A stretch of 64,000 nucleotides of DNA, from the NCBI RefSeq assembly GCF_047302405.1, contig NZ_CP154853.1, positions 682,001 to 746,000 on the forward strand, given 5' to 3'. Each line of letters opens with the position of its first letter. Position 1 is the first letter of the stretch. Made by a program: the position numbers and the translations under genes. The notes under the pieces are model-generated. The model saw nothing but the letters and a program-made list of their open reading frames with translations. It did no database searches and was not told where the DNA came from. Source of the DNA: Alkalihalobacillus sp047302405 (GTDB lineage: Bacteria > Bacillota > Bacilli > Bacillales > Bacillaceae_D). Positions 26,074 to 35,358 of the stretch are shown here, one piece after another.

Positions 26074-27039
26074 ATGATAAAAAAAGGAATCTCACAAGAT
26101 AGAAAAAAGAATACAGGCGTCGACTTTATGAAGGTGAGAAGATTTTTCCTAGGTATTCAAGGAAAAGATGGCTTTTTATTAAAGTTTGTTGTTTATGGGT
26201 TACTCATTGGCATCGGGTTTGTTTATTTATACCCGCTTATCTATATGGGTTCCTATAGTTTAAAATCGCTTGATGACTTATTAAATCCTTTAGTGAACTG
26301 GGTTCCAACAGGGTGGTATTTGGAGAATTATGTTCGGGCGATGCAAGTGCTTGATTTCTGGCCAACCTTATTACAAACGCTTTATGTTACGGCTCTACCA
26401 GCAATCGTGCAAACAGCCGTTGCAGGCGTGATTGGGTATGGGTTTGCTAGATTTCAATTTCCATTAAAGAAAACATTGATTGTCTTCGTTTTGGCGACTT
26501 TTATTATCCCGCCACAAGTGTTAATGATTCCAAGATACGTCTTTTTTAATGAGCTAGGAATCTTAGGCAATATTCAATCGTTTTTATTGCCTGCACTATT
26601 TGGGCAAGGATTAAATAGTGCAATTTTCATCCTGATTTTCTATCAATTCTTTAAAATGATTCCACAATCATTAGAGGAAGCTGCCCAACTCGATGGAGCG
26701 GGATACTTTCGAATTTTTGCGACGATTGCGGTTCCGATGGCTGGACCAGCGATTATTATCTCGTTTCTTTTCTCATTCGTTTGGTATTGGAATGAAACGT
26801 CGCTTGCAGCGATTTATTTTGGTAATTCATTAACGACTTTACCATTAGAATTAAATCGGTTTGTCGCAACGTATGAACAAATGTATGCAGGGGATATGGG
26901 AACTTCTGAAACGACAATTAATGAAGGGATAAATATGGCGGGAACGATGCTTTCGATTCTCCCATTATTAATTGTTTACTTCTTAACACAAAGATGGTTT
27001 GTTGAAGGTGTAGATCGTTCGGGTATTACTGGAGAATAA
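26074..27039 (+). CDS. sugar ABC transporter permease (MalG type), second pair
   Basis: A 321-residue MalG-type permease with a basic N-terminal extension of about 30 residues, then six predicted helices. The markers GSYSLKSLDDLLNP, YGFARFQFPLKKT, PRYVFFNELGILGN and the EAA loop SLEEAAQLDGAGYFRIFATIAVPM are clear. ATG 26074 follows AAAGGGTGG. A long loop before the last helix (TYEQMYAGDMGTSE) is also common in this subgroup. It completes the second permease pair; whether each pair serves a different binding protein cannot be told from the sequence. Confidence 0.9.
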   Translation: MIKKGISQDRKKNTGVDFMKVRRFFLGIQGKDGFLLKFVVYGLLIGIGFVYLYPLIYMGSYSLKSLDDLLNPLVNWVPTGWYLENYVRAMQVLDFWPTLLQTLYVTALPAIVQTAVAGVIGYGFARFQFPLKKTLIVFVLATFIIPPQVLMIPRYVFFNELGILGNIQSFLLPALFGQGLNSAIFILIFYQFFKMIPQSLEEAAQLDGAGYFRIFATIAVPMAGPAIIISFLFSFVWYWNETSLAAIYFGNSLTTLPLELNRFVATYEQMYAGDMGTSETTINEGINMAGTMLSILPLLIVYFLTQRWFVEGVDRSGITGE

Positions 27040-27056
27040 ATAGGGGAGTGAAAATT

Positions 27057-28268
27057 TTGACAACATTTAATTTACTTGACGAAGAAGTAAGACGTAGCTT
27101 TGATTTTTTCTGGAAGGAAGCAAATACAGATAAAGAAAGCCCTGGGTATGGATTGATTTTAGATAAAACAGGTAGTGATAGTACGGAAGTAGCGAGTATT
27201 GCCTCTGTTGGTTTTGGTTTATCAGCGATTGTGATTGGGGTAGAAAGAAATTGGATTACGTTTGAAGAAGGTTATGAACGAACAAAAGGAACATTGGAAA
27301 CATTCCTTTATAATGTCGATCATGTCGGTGGATTTTTCTTTCATTTTTTAAATATGAAAACAGCAAAACGATATGAAGAATACCATGATTGTGCTTCGAT
27401 TATAGATACATCCCTTTTCTTAAATGGTGCTGTGACATCAGCAGAATATTTTGGTGGTGAGATTAAAGAACTGTTTGAAAAGATTTATCAGCGTGTCGAT
27501 TGGACTTTATACTATGACAAAGATCGCAATTTATTCTTTATGGGGTATCAAGAGGAAACAGGTGGTTTTGGTCAGTGGGACATGTATGCTGAACAAATGA
27601 TGCAATACATTCTTGGGGTCGGTTCACCAACTCATCCAGTGCCAAAAGAAATTTATGATGGGTTTGAAAGACGTTTAGGAACATACGGAGAGTATGAATT
27701 TTATAATTCTCCAGGTGGTGCCTTGTTTACCCACCAATTCTCACATGCTTGGTTTAATTTTAAAGGTATTAAAGATAAAGATGGAATTGATTGGTTTGAA
27801 AACTCAGTAAAAGCCTCATTAGCAAGTCGTCAATTCAGTATTGATAATCCAGAAAATCTTAAAACGTATCACAAAAATGCTTGGGGTTTAACAGCTTGTG
27901 AAGGACCAACTGGTTATATTGTACCTGGTACTCCTCCTTTTTACGAAGAGGTAAAGGTACAATTTGATGGGACGGTTCCGCCTTGTGGTCCAGCTGGTTC
28001 AATTGTATTTACACCAAAAGAATCAATTGAAGCACTAGAATATATGTACGAAAATCATCCAAAACTTTGGGGTGAATATGGTTTTATGGACTCCTATAAT
28101 TTAGATGTAGAATCAGCTTGGTACGCTGAACGTGTGATTGGAATTGATAAAGGGATTACGTTATTAATGCTTGAAAACTATCGTTCCGGATTAATTTGGA
28201 ACCTTTATATGAAAAACAAGTACGTTCAAAAGGCAAAAGAGCTTTTAGAGTGGAAAGAAGAGAAGTAA
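27057..28268 (+). CDS. GH144-like beta-1,2-glucanase or sophorohydrolase (cytoplasmic)
   Basis: A 403-residue protein without signal peptide, of the glycoamylase-like family (PF10091) that holds GH144. The markers are SPGYGLILDK, VASIASVGFGLSAIVIGVE, GGFFFHFLNM, HDCASIIDTSLFLNG, YNSPGGALFTHQFSHAW, WGLTACEGPTGY, LWGEYGFMDSYN and IDKGITLLMLENYRSGLIW. Known GH144 enzymes are endo-beta-1,2-glucanases or an exo-acting sophorohydrolase. I start at TTG 27057, eight bases after GGGGAG; GTG 27048 overlaps that ribosome site. It is the last gene of the operon before a terminator. Its cytoplasmic location suggests that it trims imported oligosaccharides. Confidence 0.85.
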   Translation: MTTFNLLDEEVRRSFDFFWKEANTDKESPGYGLILDKTGSDSTEVASIASVGFGLSAIVIGVERNWITFEEGYERTKGTLETFLYNVDHVGGFFFHFLNMKTAKRYEEYHDCASIIDTSLFLNGAVTSAEYFGGEIKELFEKIYQRVDWTLYYDKDRNLFFMGYQEETGGFGQWDMYAEQMMQYILGVGSPTHPVPKEIYDGFERRLGTYGEYEFYNSPGGALFTHQFSHAWFNFKGIKDKDGIDWFENSVKASLASRQFSIDNPENLKTYHKNAWGLTACEGPTGYIVPGTPPFYEEVKVQFDGTVPPCGPAGSIVFTPKESIEALEYMYENHPKLWGEYGFMDSYNLDVESAWYAERVIGIDKGITLLMLENYRSGLIWNLYMKNKYVQKAKELLEWKEEK

Positions 28269-28297
28269 GCATTCTATTTTTGAACAAAAACGGGGCA

Positions 28298-28348
28298 AGC
28301 TGCATACCCTCGATTGCTGCGGGTATGCAGCTGGATAACCTATTTTTT
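28298..28348 (+). terminator. terminator of the transporter operon
   Basis: A 12-pair perfect stem (AGCTGCATACCC with GGGTATGCAGCT, 28298-28309 and 28321-28332), followed after ten bases by six T residues. The gap between stem and T run makes it imperfect, so some read-through into the next genes is possible. Confidence 0.65.
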
Positions 28349-28393
28349 CAGTAGCTTCGCTCTTATATAGCTTGAGGGAGAGCTATGCCTTTC

Positions 28394-28411
28394 AATTGAA
28401 ACGTTTCAATG
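28394..28411. promoter_or_regulatory. operator O4 before the GH3-GH94 unit
   Basis: AATTGAAACGTTTCAATG, differing from the perfect site at one end position. It lies only 19 bases before the ATG of the GH3 gene, so a bound repressor would block transcription from a start just upstream. A TATATA at 28364 may be the -10 box; no good -35 was found. Confidence 0.8.
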
Positions 28412-28429
28412 AAAACTTGGAGGTGCAAC

Positions 28430-30586
28430 ATGGATATTCATTCACTTATAAAAGAGATGACATTAGAAGAAAAAATTGATCAGCTTATTCAGCTTGCGAC
28501 TTTTTTCTATGATGGTGCTTATACAGAGGGAGAAATTACAGGCCCAATGGAGGACCTTGGGATAACAAAGGAGACGATTCATAATAGTGGATCCGTGTTA
28601 GGTGGTTCAGGAGCAAGTGAAGTAAAGTCCATTCAAAGGGCTCACTTAGAATCAAATCGATTAGGCATTCCGTTATTAATTATGGCTGATATTGTTCATG
28701 GTTTTAAAACGATATTTCCAGTTCCACTTGCGATCGGATGTTCATTTGATACGCAATTGGCAGAAAAAAGTGCTCAGATTGCCGCACTAGAAGCCGCCGT
28801 ATCCGGTGTTCATGTGACCTTTGCTCCAATGGTTGATCTAGTCCGTGACCCTCGCTGGGGACGAGTGATGGAATCAACTGGTGAAGATCCGTTCTTAAAT
28901 GCCGAATTTGCCAAAGCGTTTGTTCGTGGATTCCAAGGTGAGGATGTATCTAAGGATCATCATCGTGTCGCAGCGTGTGTGAAGCATTTTGCTGCTTATG
29001 GGGCTGGAGAAGGTGGACGTGATTATAATACGGTGGATATGTCGGAACGTCAATTACGCGAGTCCTATTTACCAGCCTATAAAGCGGCATTAGATGAAGG
29101 GTGCGAAATGGTCATGACCGCTTTTAATACGGTCGATGGGATCCCAGCAACCGGTAATAAAAAGCTAATGCGGGAACTATTACGCGATGAATGGGGTTTT
29201 AATGGGGTTATCATATCAGATTGGGGTGCTGTGAAAGAGCTGATTCCACATGGTATCGCAGCAGATAAAAAAGAGGCAGCTAAAAAAGCGATCGAAGCAG
29301 GCGTAGATATTGAAATGATGACTTCTTGTTATGCAGGTCATTTAGAAGAACTCGTTACAGCTGGAGAGATTGAAGAGAAGTTAATTGATGAATCAGTCAT
29401 GCATATTTTAGAGCTTAAAGAAAAGTTAGGTTTATTTGAGAACCCATATCGTGGGGCGGATGAAGAACTTGAACAAAAGGTTATCTTAAGTGAAGAACAT
29501 CGTCAAGTAGCTTATGAACTAGCAACAAAATCAAGTGTATTACTTAAAAATGATTCCATTCTTCCTTTACAAAAGGAACAAAAAGTGGCCTTAGTCGGTC
29601 CTTTTGCTAACAACACAGATATTCTTGGTCCATGGTCTTGGCAAGGAAGTCGTGAAAAGGCTATAAACCTTGAACAAGCTTTTAAATCTAAATTAAAGGC
29701 AGATAAGCTAACGCTCGCTCCTATTGCTGAAATCGAATCTATGACAGCGGAAGAATTAGCAGCAGCGCTAGAGATAGGAAAAGAAGCGGATGTCATTGTT
29801 CTTGCTTTAGGGGAAGCATCTGAAATGAGCGGTGAAGCAGGGAGTTTAGCAGATATTCGTTTACCAGTTGCTCAATTAAAGCTTGTGAATAGGATGAAAG
29901 AATTAAATAAGCCGATTGTAGCGGTTTTATTTAATGGACGTCCACTTGATTTAGATGGTGTGATTGATGAAGTGGAGGGTCTGTTAGAAGCATGGTTCCC
30001 AGGTTCAGAAGGAGGAAGAGCGATTGCCGATTTATTATATGGTGATGTTAATCCATCGGCAAAACTTTCGATGTCCTTCCCTTATCATGTTGGACAGATT
30101 CCTGTTTACTACAACCATTTTAACACGGGTCGACCAAAGGGAGCACTAGATGCTCAAGTCCGTTATGTCTCACAATATTTAGATATTCCGAATGAACCGC
30201 TATTGCCATTTGGTTTTGGTTTAAGTTATACGACCTTTGAATATAAGAATGCCTCATTATCTCACCAGGAACTTAAGGTAGGCGAGAAATTAACGGCTAC
30301 GGTTACAGTCTCAAACGAGGGTGATGTTTATGGTGAAGAGGTCGTACAGCTCTATATACGTGATTTAGTTGGTGAAATCGTCCGGCCGGTCAGAGAATTA
30401 AAAGCTTTTGAAAAAATCTCGTTACAACCAGGTGAAGCAAAAGAAGTATCTTTTGAAATTACTGAAGAAATGCTTCGTTATCATCACGCTGACTTATCGT
30501 TTACGAGTGATGCTGGTCAGTTCGACATCTTCATCGGTACAAACAGTCAAGAAGGAAAAAAATTAAGCTTTACATTATTACATTAA
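28430..30586 (+). CDS. GH3 beta-glucosidase (cytoplasmic, probably sophorose-acting)
   Basis: A 718-residue family 3 glycoside hydrolase without signal peptide. Domain order: GH3 N-terminal barrel (about 1-320) with the substrate loop KHFAAYGAGEGGRDYN and the catalytic nucleophile Asp264 in VIISDWGAV; the (alpha/beta)6 sandwich (about 365-600); and a fibronectin-III-like C-terminal domain (KLTATVTVSNEGDVYGEE, VQLYIRDLVG). The start is ATG 28430 behind GGAGG; the longer frame begins inside operator O4. It is followed nine bases later by the GH94 phosphorylase. A GH3 enzyme next to a GH94 phosphorylase matches the Listeria innocua sophorooligosaccharide locus. Confidence 0.92.
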   Translation: MDIHSLIKEMTLEEKIDQLIQLATFFYDGAYTEGEITGPMEDLGITKETIHNSGSVLGGSGASEVKSIQRAHLESNRLGIPLLIMADIVHGFKTIFPVPLAIGCSFDTQLAEKSAQIAALEAAVSGVHVTFAPMVDLVRDPRWGRVMESTGEDPFLNAEFAKAFVRGFQGEDVSKDHHRVAACVKHFAAYGAGEGGRDYNTVDMSERQLRESYLPAYKAALDEGCEMVMTAFNTVDGIPATGNKKLMRELLRDEWGFNGVIISDWGAVKELIPHGIAADKKEAAKKAIEAGVDIEMMTSCYAGHLEELVTAGEIEEKLIDESVMHILELKEKLGLFENPYRGADEELEQKVILSEEHRQVAYELATKSSVLLKNDSILPLQKEQKVALVGPFANNTDILGPWSWQGSREKAINLEQAFKSKLKADKLTLAPIAEIESMTAEELAAALEIGKEADVIVLALGEASEMSGEAGSLADIRLPVAQLKLVNRMKELNKPIVAVLFNGRPLDLDGVIDEVEGLLEAWFPGSEGGRAIADLLYGDVNPSAKLSMSFPYHVGQIPVYYNHFNTGRPKGALDAQVRYVSQYLDIPNEPLLPFGFGLSYTTFEYKNASLSHQELKVGEKLTATVTVSNEGDVYGEEVVQLYIRDLVGEIVRPVRELKAFEKISLQPGEAKEVSFEITEEMLRYHHADLSFTSDAGQFDIFIGTNSQEGKKLSFTLLH

Positions 30587-30595
30587 GGGGTTTTT

Positions 30596-33500
30596 ATGAT
30601 GAAAATAGCTCAGTCAACATACACAGTAGCGGCAGGTGACTATCAATTTCGCTTTTTAAATAGTGGGGATATTTTTGAAGTTACCCATCAGCATGTCATG
30701 ATTAACCAATGGATGTCCAATCCTGTTGATGGTTCAATGAATAATTTATATTTACGTATTTACCGTGAAGAGGGAATTCAAGCTTTTCCATTACTAGGTG
30801 TTCAATCAAACAGTGAAGTCCAATTTTCAGATTCAGAAGTAGTTTGGTGTGGCAGCGTTGAAGGGATCTCTTATAAAGTATCCTTTCAGTTATCAACGTT
30901 AGGTGTTTGGTTTTGGAATATTAGATTAGATGGTGCTGATGAAAAAGTTGATATCATTTATGGACAAGACATCGGTTTAGCTGATAAAGGGGCCGTTCGA
31001 AATAATGAAGCGTATCTTGCTCAGTATGTTGATCATAAAGTATTTGAAGACAAAGAAAAAGGTTATATTCTTTGCTCACGCCAAAATCAAAGACAATCAT
31101 CTGGTTTCCCTTATTTACAGCAAGGAGCTTTATCTAAAGCAGTAGGCTATTCAACTGACGGGTTTCAATTTTTCGGGTTATCTTATAAAGAAACGAATCG
31201 ACCAGAAATTTTATTAAAAGAGAGTTTAGCTAACCAAATTTATCAATATGAGTTTGCATACAGTGCGTTACAATCTGAAGCGACTACCTTAAATGGAACG
31301 GCTCAATTCACATTCTATGGTCTCTTTTTAGGAAATCATGAAGCCGCCATTGAAAAACTAGAATATCAAGATATTGTTGCCGCTGCTTGGGAGGAAGTAC
31401 AGTCGGGGGATACAAAGACTTTTGAAAAGGTAGCAAAAGTTCAGAAGGAAGAGCAAGTGGGAGCTCCGTTACAAACCGTTTCATTTACGAATGAAGAGCT
31501 TGAAAAAATGTATCCAAACCGTCATCAAGAAGAGAAAGAAGGAGAAAATTTGCTGTCTTTCTTTACGGATACGTATGAGCATGTCGTCTTAAAAGAAAAA
31601 GAACTCATTGTTGAACGTCCACATGGTCATATCATTATGAGTGGTCATAACGATAAATTAAATGATTCGGTCATAACCTCTACTTCCTATATGTATGGAT
31701 TATTTAACGCTCAATTAGTTGTTGGTAATACAAACTTTAATAAGTTACTATCTAATGCTAGAAATCATTTAAATGTTAGTAAAACATCTGGACAACGAAT
31801 CTATGTTCAATTGAAGGATACTTATCAATTATTAACAATGCCATCTTTATATGAAATTGGCTTTAACTATGTTCGCTGGTATTATAAAACAGCAGGTGAG
31901 ATGTTTATCATTACCAATTATACAAGCGTTGACACTCCTGAAGTACAATTAGAATTCAAAACACAATCAGGAAAAGCGTATCGTTATTTTGTTACAAACC
32001 AAGTGACAATGAACACCAATGAGCACGATCAGCCTTATCATTTTACAGAAAAAGGTAACATTATTACATTTAAAGCGGCTGAACATGCAGATAGCTCCAA
32101 TATTTATCCGAATCTTACTTATCGTGTACGTTTAGCAGGAGCGGAATTTAAATTAGTTGATGAGACAGCTCTCGTCACAAATGTTGAAGCAAATAGTGCG
32201 TCATTAATGGTCTTTGATCTTGAGGAGTCAAATGAGTGGACAATGACGATTCAAGGGTTGTTGAACGGTCAAGAGCTTCCATTTAACGAAACAAAGCTTG
32301 AAATTGAAAAAGAAAAGTATCGTAATTACTTCCGTCAAGTAATGAACGGTTTTCATTTAACTCAAAGGGAAAAAGTGACTGAAGAATTACAAAAAGTCAA
32401 TGCACTAGCTTGGTGGTATACGCACAACATGCTCGTTCATTTCTCTGTCCCGCACGGATTGGAACAATACGGTGGAGCGGCATGGGGAACACGAGACGTT
32501 TGCCAAGGACCAACGGAATATTTTATGGCGACTCAAAACTATGAGTCTGTGAAAGAAATTATTAAAACCGTCTATACCCATCAATATGACAATGATGGCA
32601 ACTGGCCTCAATGGTTTATGTTTGATAAATACTCGCATATTAAAGCGGGTGAAAGTCATGGGGACATTATCGTTTGGCCACTTAAAGTAGTTAGTGATTA
32701 TCTCATCGCAACAGAAGACTATTCGATTTTAGAAGAAAAAGTCCCGTTTACAAAACGGAGCGACTTTAAACAAACAGAAGAGTTGTATACCATTTTAGAC
32801 CATATTAAAAAGCAACTAGAGTATATAAAAACTCACTTTGTCCATGATACGTATCTTTCTTCTTATGGAGATGGAGATTGGGACGATACATTACAGCCAG
32901 CAAACCCGCAATTAAGAGAGTTTATGGTCAGTAGTTGGACCGTTTCTTTGACGTACCAGGTGCTTCGTAATTTCTCTGTGGCAATAAAAGGTATGTTTGT
33001 AGAAGAATCAGCTGAGCTAACTAAAATCGTCCGTGGAATTGAAAAAGACTTTCATGAATATATGCTTTCAACCGAGACGATTCCGGGGTTTGTTTATTTA
33101 GAAAAACCAAATCAGGCAGAACTCATGCTTCATCCAGAGGATACGAAAACAGGCATTAATTATCGTTTATTACCAATGACTCGTAGTATGATAGGGGAAT
33201 TATTAACTCCAGAACAAGCTGAGTCTCATTATGAATTGATTAAAGAGAAGCTTTCTTGTCCAGATGGTGTTCGTTTAATGAATCGTCCAGCCCAATACCG
33301 TGGTGGTGTTAGTACGAACTTCCAACGTGCCGAGCAAGCGTCCAACTTCGGGCGTGAAATTGGGCTACAATATGTTCATGCTCACATTCGTTTTGTAGAA
33401 GCGATGGCGAAAATTGGGAAAGTCGATGAGGTTTGGAAAGGGCTACAAACTATTAATCCGGTAGGTATTCAAGATGTTGTTCCAAATGCTGAAAGAAGAC

Positions 33501-33940
33501 AAAGTAATTCGTATTTCAGTAGTTCAGACGGGAAGTTCAACGATCGTTATGAGGCACAAGATCATTTTGGAAAACTACGTGATGGTTCGGTTGCTGTAAA
33601 AGGTGGATGGAGAATTTACTCAAGTGGCCCTGGAATCTACATGAATCAATTGATTTCGAATTGTTTAGGGATTCGTCAAGAATCAGGAGATTTAATCATT
33701 GATCCAGTCATCCCAAATGAACTTAACGATTTAACGTTTGACTATAAGTTTTATGGACAAACGGTCACATTCGTGTATCACTTAAACCAAAAAGAGAAAT
33801 TCATTTCAGTGAATGGCCAAAAGGTAGAGGCAGATGTCATTCAAAACCGTTACCGTCAAGGTGGATGGAAAATACAAAAAAATCACCTTGAAAACTTATT
33901 AAATGTTGAACAGAAGAATGTGATTGATATTTATTTATAA
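30596..33940 (+). CDS. GH94 phosphorylase, 1,2-beta-oligoglucan phosphorylase-like
   Basis: A 1114-residue GH94-type phosphorylase, close to the length of the characterised 1,2-beta-oligoglucan phosphorylase. The N-terminal half (about 1-560) is beta-sandwich, the C-terminal half an (alpha/alpha)6 barrel. Diagnostic pieces are GGAAWGTRDVCQGPTEYF, SHGDIIVWPL, the general-acid region GDGDWDDTLQPANP (residues 758-771) and SSGPGIYMNQLISNCLGIR. It releases alpha-glucose 1-phosphate from beta-1,2-glucooligosaccharides using phosphate, saving ATP. No signal peptide, so it works on imported chains. Start ATG 30596 (or the ATG one codon on) follows AGGGG. Linkage specificity is inferred from the GH144-like and GH189-like genes nearby. 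Confidence 0.88.
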   Translation: MMKIAQSTYTVAAGDYQFRFLNSGDIFEVTHQHVMINQWMSNPVDGSMNNLYLRIYREEGIQAFPLLGVQSNSEVQFSDSEVVWCGSVEGISYKVSFQLSTLGVWFWNIRLDGADEKVDIIYGQDIGLADKGAVRNNEAYLAQYVDHKVFEDKEKGYILCSRQNQRQSSGFPYLQQGALSKAVGYSTDGFQFFGLSYKETNRPEILLKESLANQIYQYEFAYSALQSEATTLNGTAQFTFYGLFLGNHEAAIEKLEYQDIVAAAWEEVQSGDTKTFEKVAKVQKEEQVGAPLQTVSFTNEELEKMYPNRHQEEKEGENLLSFFTDTYEHVVLKEKELIVERPHGHIIMSGHNDKLNDSVITSTSYMYGLFNAQLVVGNTNFNKLLSNARNHLNVSKTSGQRIYVQLKDTYQLLTMPSLYEIGFNYVRWYYKTAGEMFIITNYTSVDTPEVQLEFKTQSGKAYRYFVTNQVTMNTNEHDQPYHFTEKGNIITFKAAEHADSSNIYPNLTYRVRLAGAEFKLVDETALVTNVEANSASLMVFDLEESNEWTMTIQGLLNGQELPFNETKLEIEKEKYRNYFRQVMNGFHLTQREKVTEELQKVNALAWWYTHNMLVHFSVPHGLEQYGGAAWGTRDVCQGPTEYFMATQNYESVKEIIKTVYTHQYDNDGNWPQWFMFDKYSHIKAGESHGDIIVWPLKVVSDYLIATEDYSILEEKVPFTKRSDFKQTEELYTILDHIKKQLEYIKTHFVHDTYLSSYGDGDWDDTLQPANPQLREFMVSSWTVSLTYQVLRNFSVAIKGMFVEESAELTKIVRGIEKDFHEYMLSTETIPGFVYLEKPNQAELMLHPEDTKTGINYRLLPMTRSMIGELLTPEQAESHYELIKEKLSCPDGVRLMNRPAQYRGGVSTNFQRAEQASNFGREIGLQYVHAHIRFVEAMAKIGKVDEVWKGLQTINPVGIQDVVPNAERRQSNSYFSSSDGKFNDRYEAQDHFGKLRDGSVAVKGGWRIYSSGPGIYMNQLISNCLGIRQESGDLIIDPVIPNELNDLTFDYKFYGQTVTFVYHLNQKEKFISVNGQKVEADVIQNRYRQGGWKIQKNHLENLLNVEQKNVIDIYL

Positions 33941-33993
33941 AAATAAAACCATCTATCCTTATAATCAGGGTAGATGGTTCATTTTATTTCTTT
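33941..33993. terminator. bidirectional terminator after the GH94 gene
   Basis: ACCATCTATCC (33948-33958) pairs with GGGTAGATGGT (33968-33978), with one G-T pair. T-rich tails lie on both sides (TTCATTTTATTTC on plus; TTTTATTTTT on minus), so it can end both the GH94 unit and the convergent CNNM gene. Confidence 0.8.
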
Positions 33994-34035
33994 AGAAAAT
34001 TTTTGATGTAATGAATTATTTTGAAAGAGACTTTA

Positions 34036-35250
34036 CTATTTTGTAATTTTAACTCTAATCAATTTCCTTGAATCCGCTTCAACAATTTCAAAAAGTAACT
34101 TCCCATCGTTTAGCTCTTCTCCGACTTTTGGTAGGTAGCCAAATTGATGTAATAAAAACCCAGCTAAATTATCATACTCCTCAGGAATATCTGTTTGAAA
34201 AACATTATTTAGGCGCCTTAAGGAGATTTTGGCATCACAAATAATAGTTGAATCAGTGTGTTGGTCTAATAAATGGTCATCAATGTCCGTCTCATCCTCG
34301 ATATCTTGTCCAATCATCGTTTCAATAAGATCTTCATGTGTAATGATTCCTTCTGTTCCACCATGTTCATCTAGCACAATTGCTAAATGTTTTTTCTCCT
34401 TCATCATTTTACGAAACACCCAGTTAATCGGTTGAAAAGTGTAAACAAATAAAGGGGGATCAGAGAATTTTATTATTTTTTGTTCAGGTTCACGTGACCA
34501 GTTCAGAAAAAATTTAGAATGAAAAACACCCACAATGTTATCAAGGTTCTCTTCGTAAACAGGATATCTTGTAAATTGGTTGGATAAAAGGATTTCTTTT
34601 GCTTCGTCAAATGTGGTATCAACAGAAATTCCTTGTACTTCGGTTCGGTGTGTTTTCAACACATCCGCCACATTTAAATGTTGAAAATCTAACATTGCTT
34701 TCAATCGATACATCTCTTCGTTTTCAAAAGTGCCTTCTGTATGTCCAATGTCCACCATCGCACGCATTTCGTCTTTTGAGAAAGTTGCTTTGTTTCCATC
34801 ATCTTGACCGATTATTTTTATGACTAATCGTGTGAAGGCATTTAGTAAATACGTTAAAGGTTTTAAAATGATCAGCATAATTTTAGTAGACGGATAGACA
34901 AGATAGGAGATTTTTTCTGGAAATGCAGCCGCAATCGATTTCGGCAATACTTCAGCAAAAATGATGATTAAAACGGTTAATACACCTGTCGCGATTCCAA
35001 CAGGTAAGCCATATTGTAACGCTACAATCGTTACTAAGGAAGGAAGAATAATATTAGGGACGTTATTAGCAATTAGAATCCCAGGAATAAATTCTTCCGC
35101 ATTTGTGACGAGCTTCAATAATTTTTTAGATTTTTTGTCGCCATTTGCTGCTTTGATTTGAAGTTTGATTTTATTTGTAGCAGTTAATGCTGTCTCGCTC
35201 GCTGAAAAATAACTAGAAGCAATAAACAACAATATGATAGCAATGATCAA
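34036..35250 (-). CDS. CNNM/CorC-type membrane protein (hemolysin family)
   Basis: A 404-residue protein: a DUF21 membrane domain (residues 1-135, with the SASETALTA motif after the first helix), a CBS pair (about 190-310; VVFHSKF and AIVLDEHGGTEGIITHEDL region) and a small CorC/HlyC C-terminal domain. Proteins of this type are linked to magnesium export or homeostasis (MpfA/YhdP-like in Bacillaceae). It begins at TTG 35250, since no better ATG precedes the first helix, behind GGGTG. It is a single gene, convergent with the glycan locus. Confidence 0.85.
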   Translation of the reverse strand: MIIAIILLFIASSYFSASETALTATNKIKLQIKAANGDKKSKKLLKLVTNAEEFIPGILIANNVPNIILPSLVTIVALQYGLPVGIATGVLTVLIIIFAEVLPKSIAAAFPEKISYLVYPSTKIMLIILKPLTYLLNAFTRLVIKIIGQDDGNKATFSKDEMRAMVDIGHTEGTFENEEMYRLKAMLDFQHLNVADVLKTHRTEVQGISVDTTFDEAKEILLSNQFTRYPVYEENLDNIVGVFHSKFFLNWSREPEQKIIKFSDPPLFVYTFQPINWVFRKMMKEKKHLAIVLDEHGGTEGIITHEDLIETMIGQDIEDETDIDDHLLDQHTDSTIICDAKISLRRLNNVFQTDIPEEYDNLAGFLLHQFGYLPKVGEELNDGKLLFEIVEADSRKLIRVKITK

Positions 35251-35358
35251 AGTTTTACACCCATTTCAATTAAATATTTATTATTATTTCAAACAAAAAG
35301 TAGATTTATTCCGTTTCTTTCTTGGCTACGTTTATAAGAGTTAGTCTAAATTTCGTTC

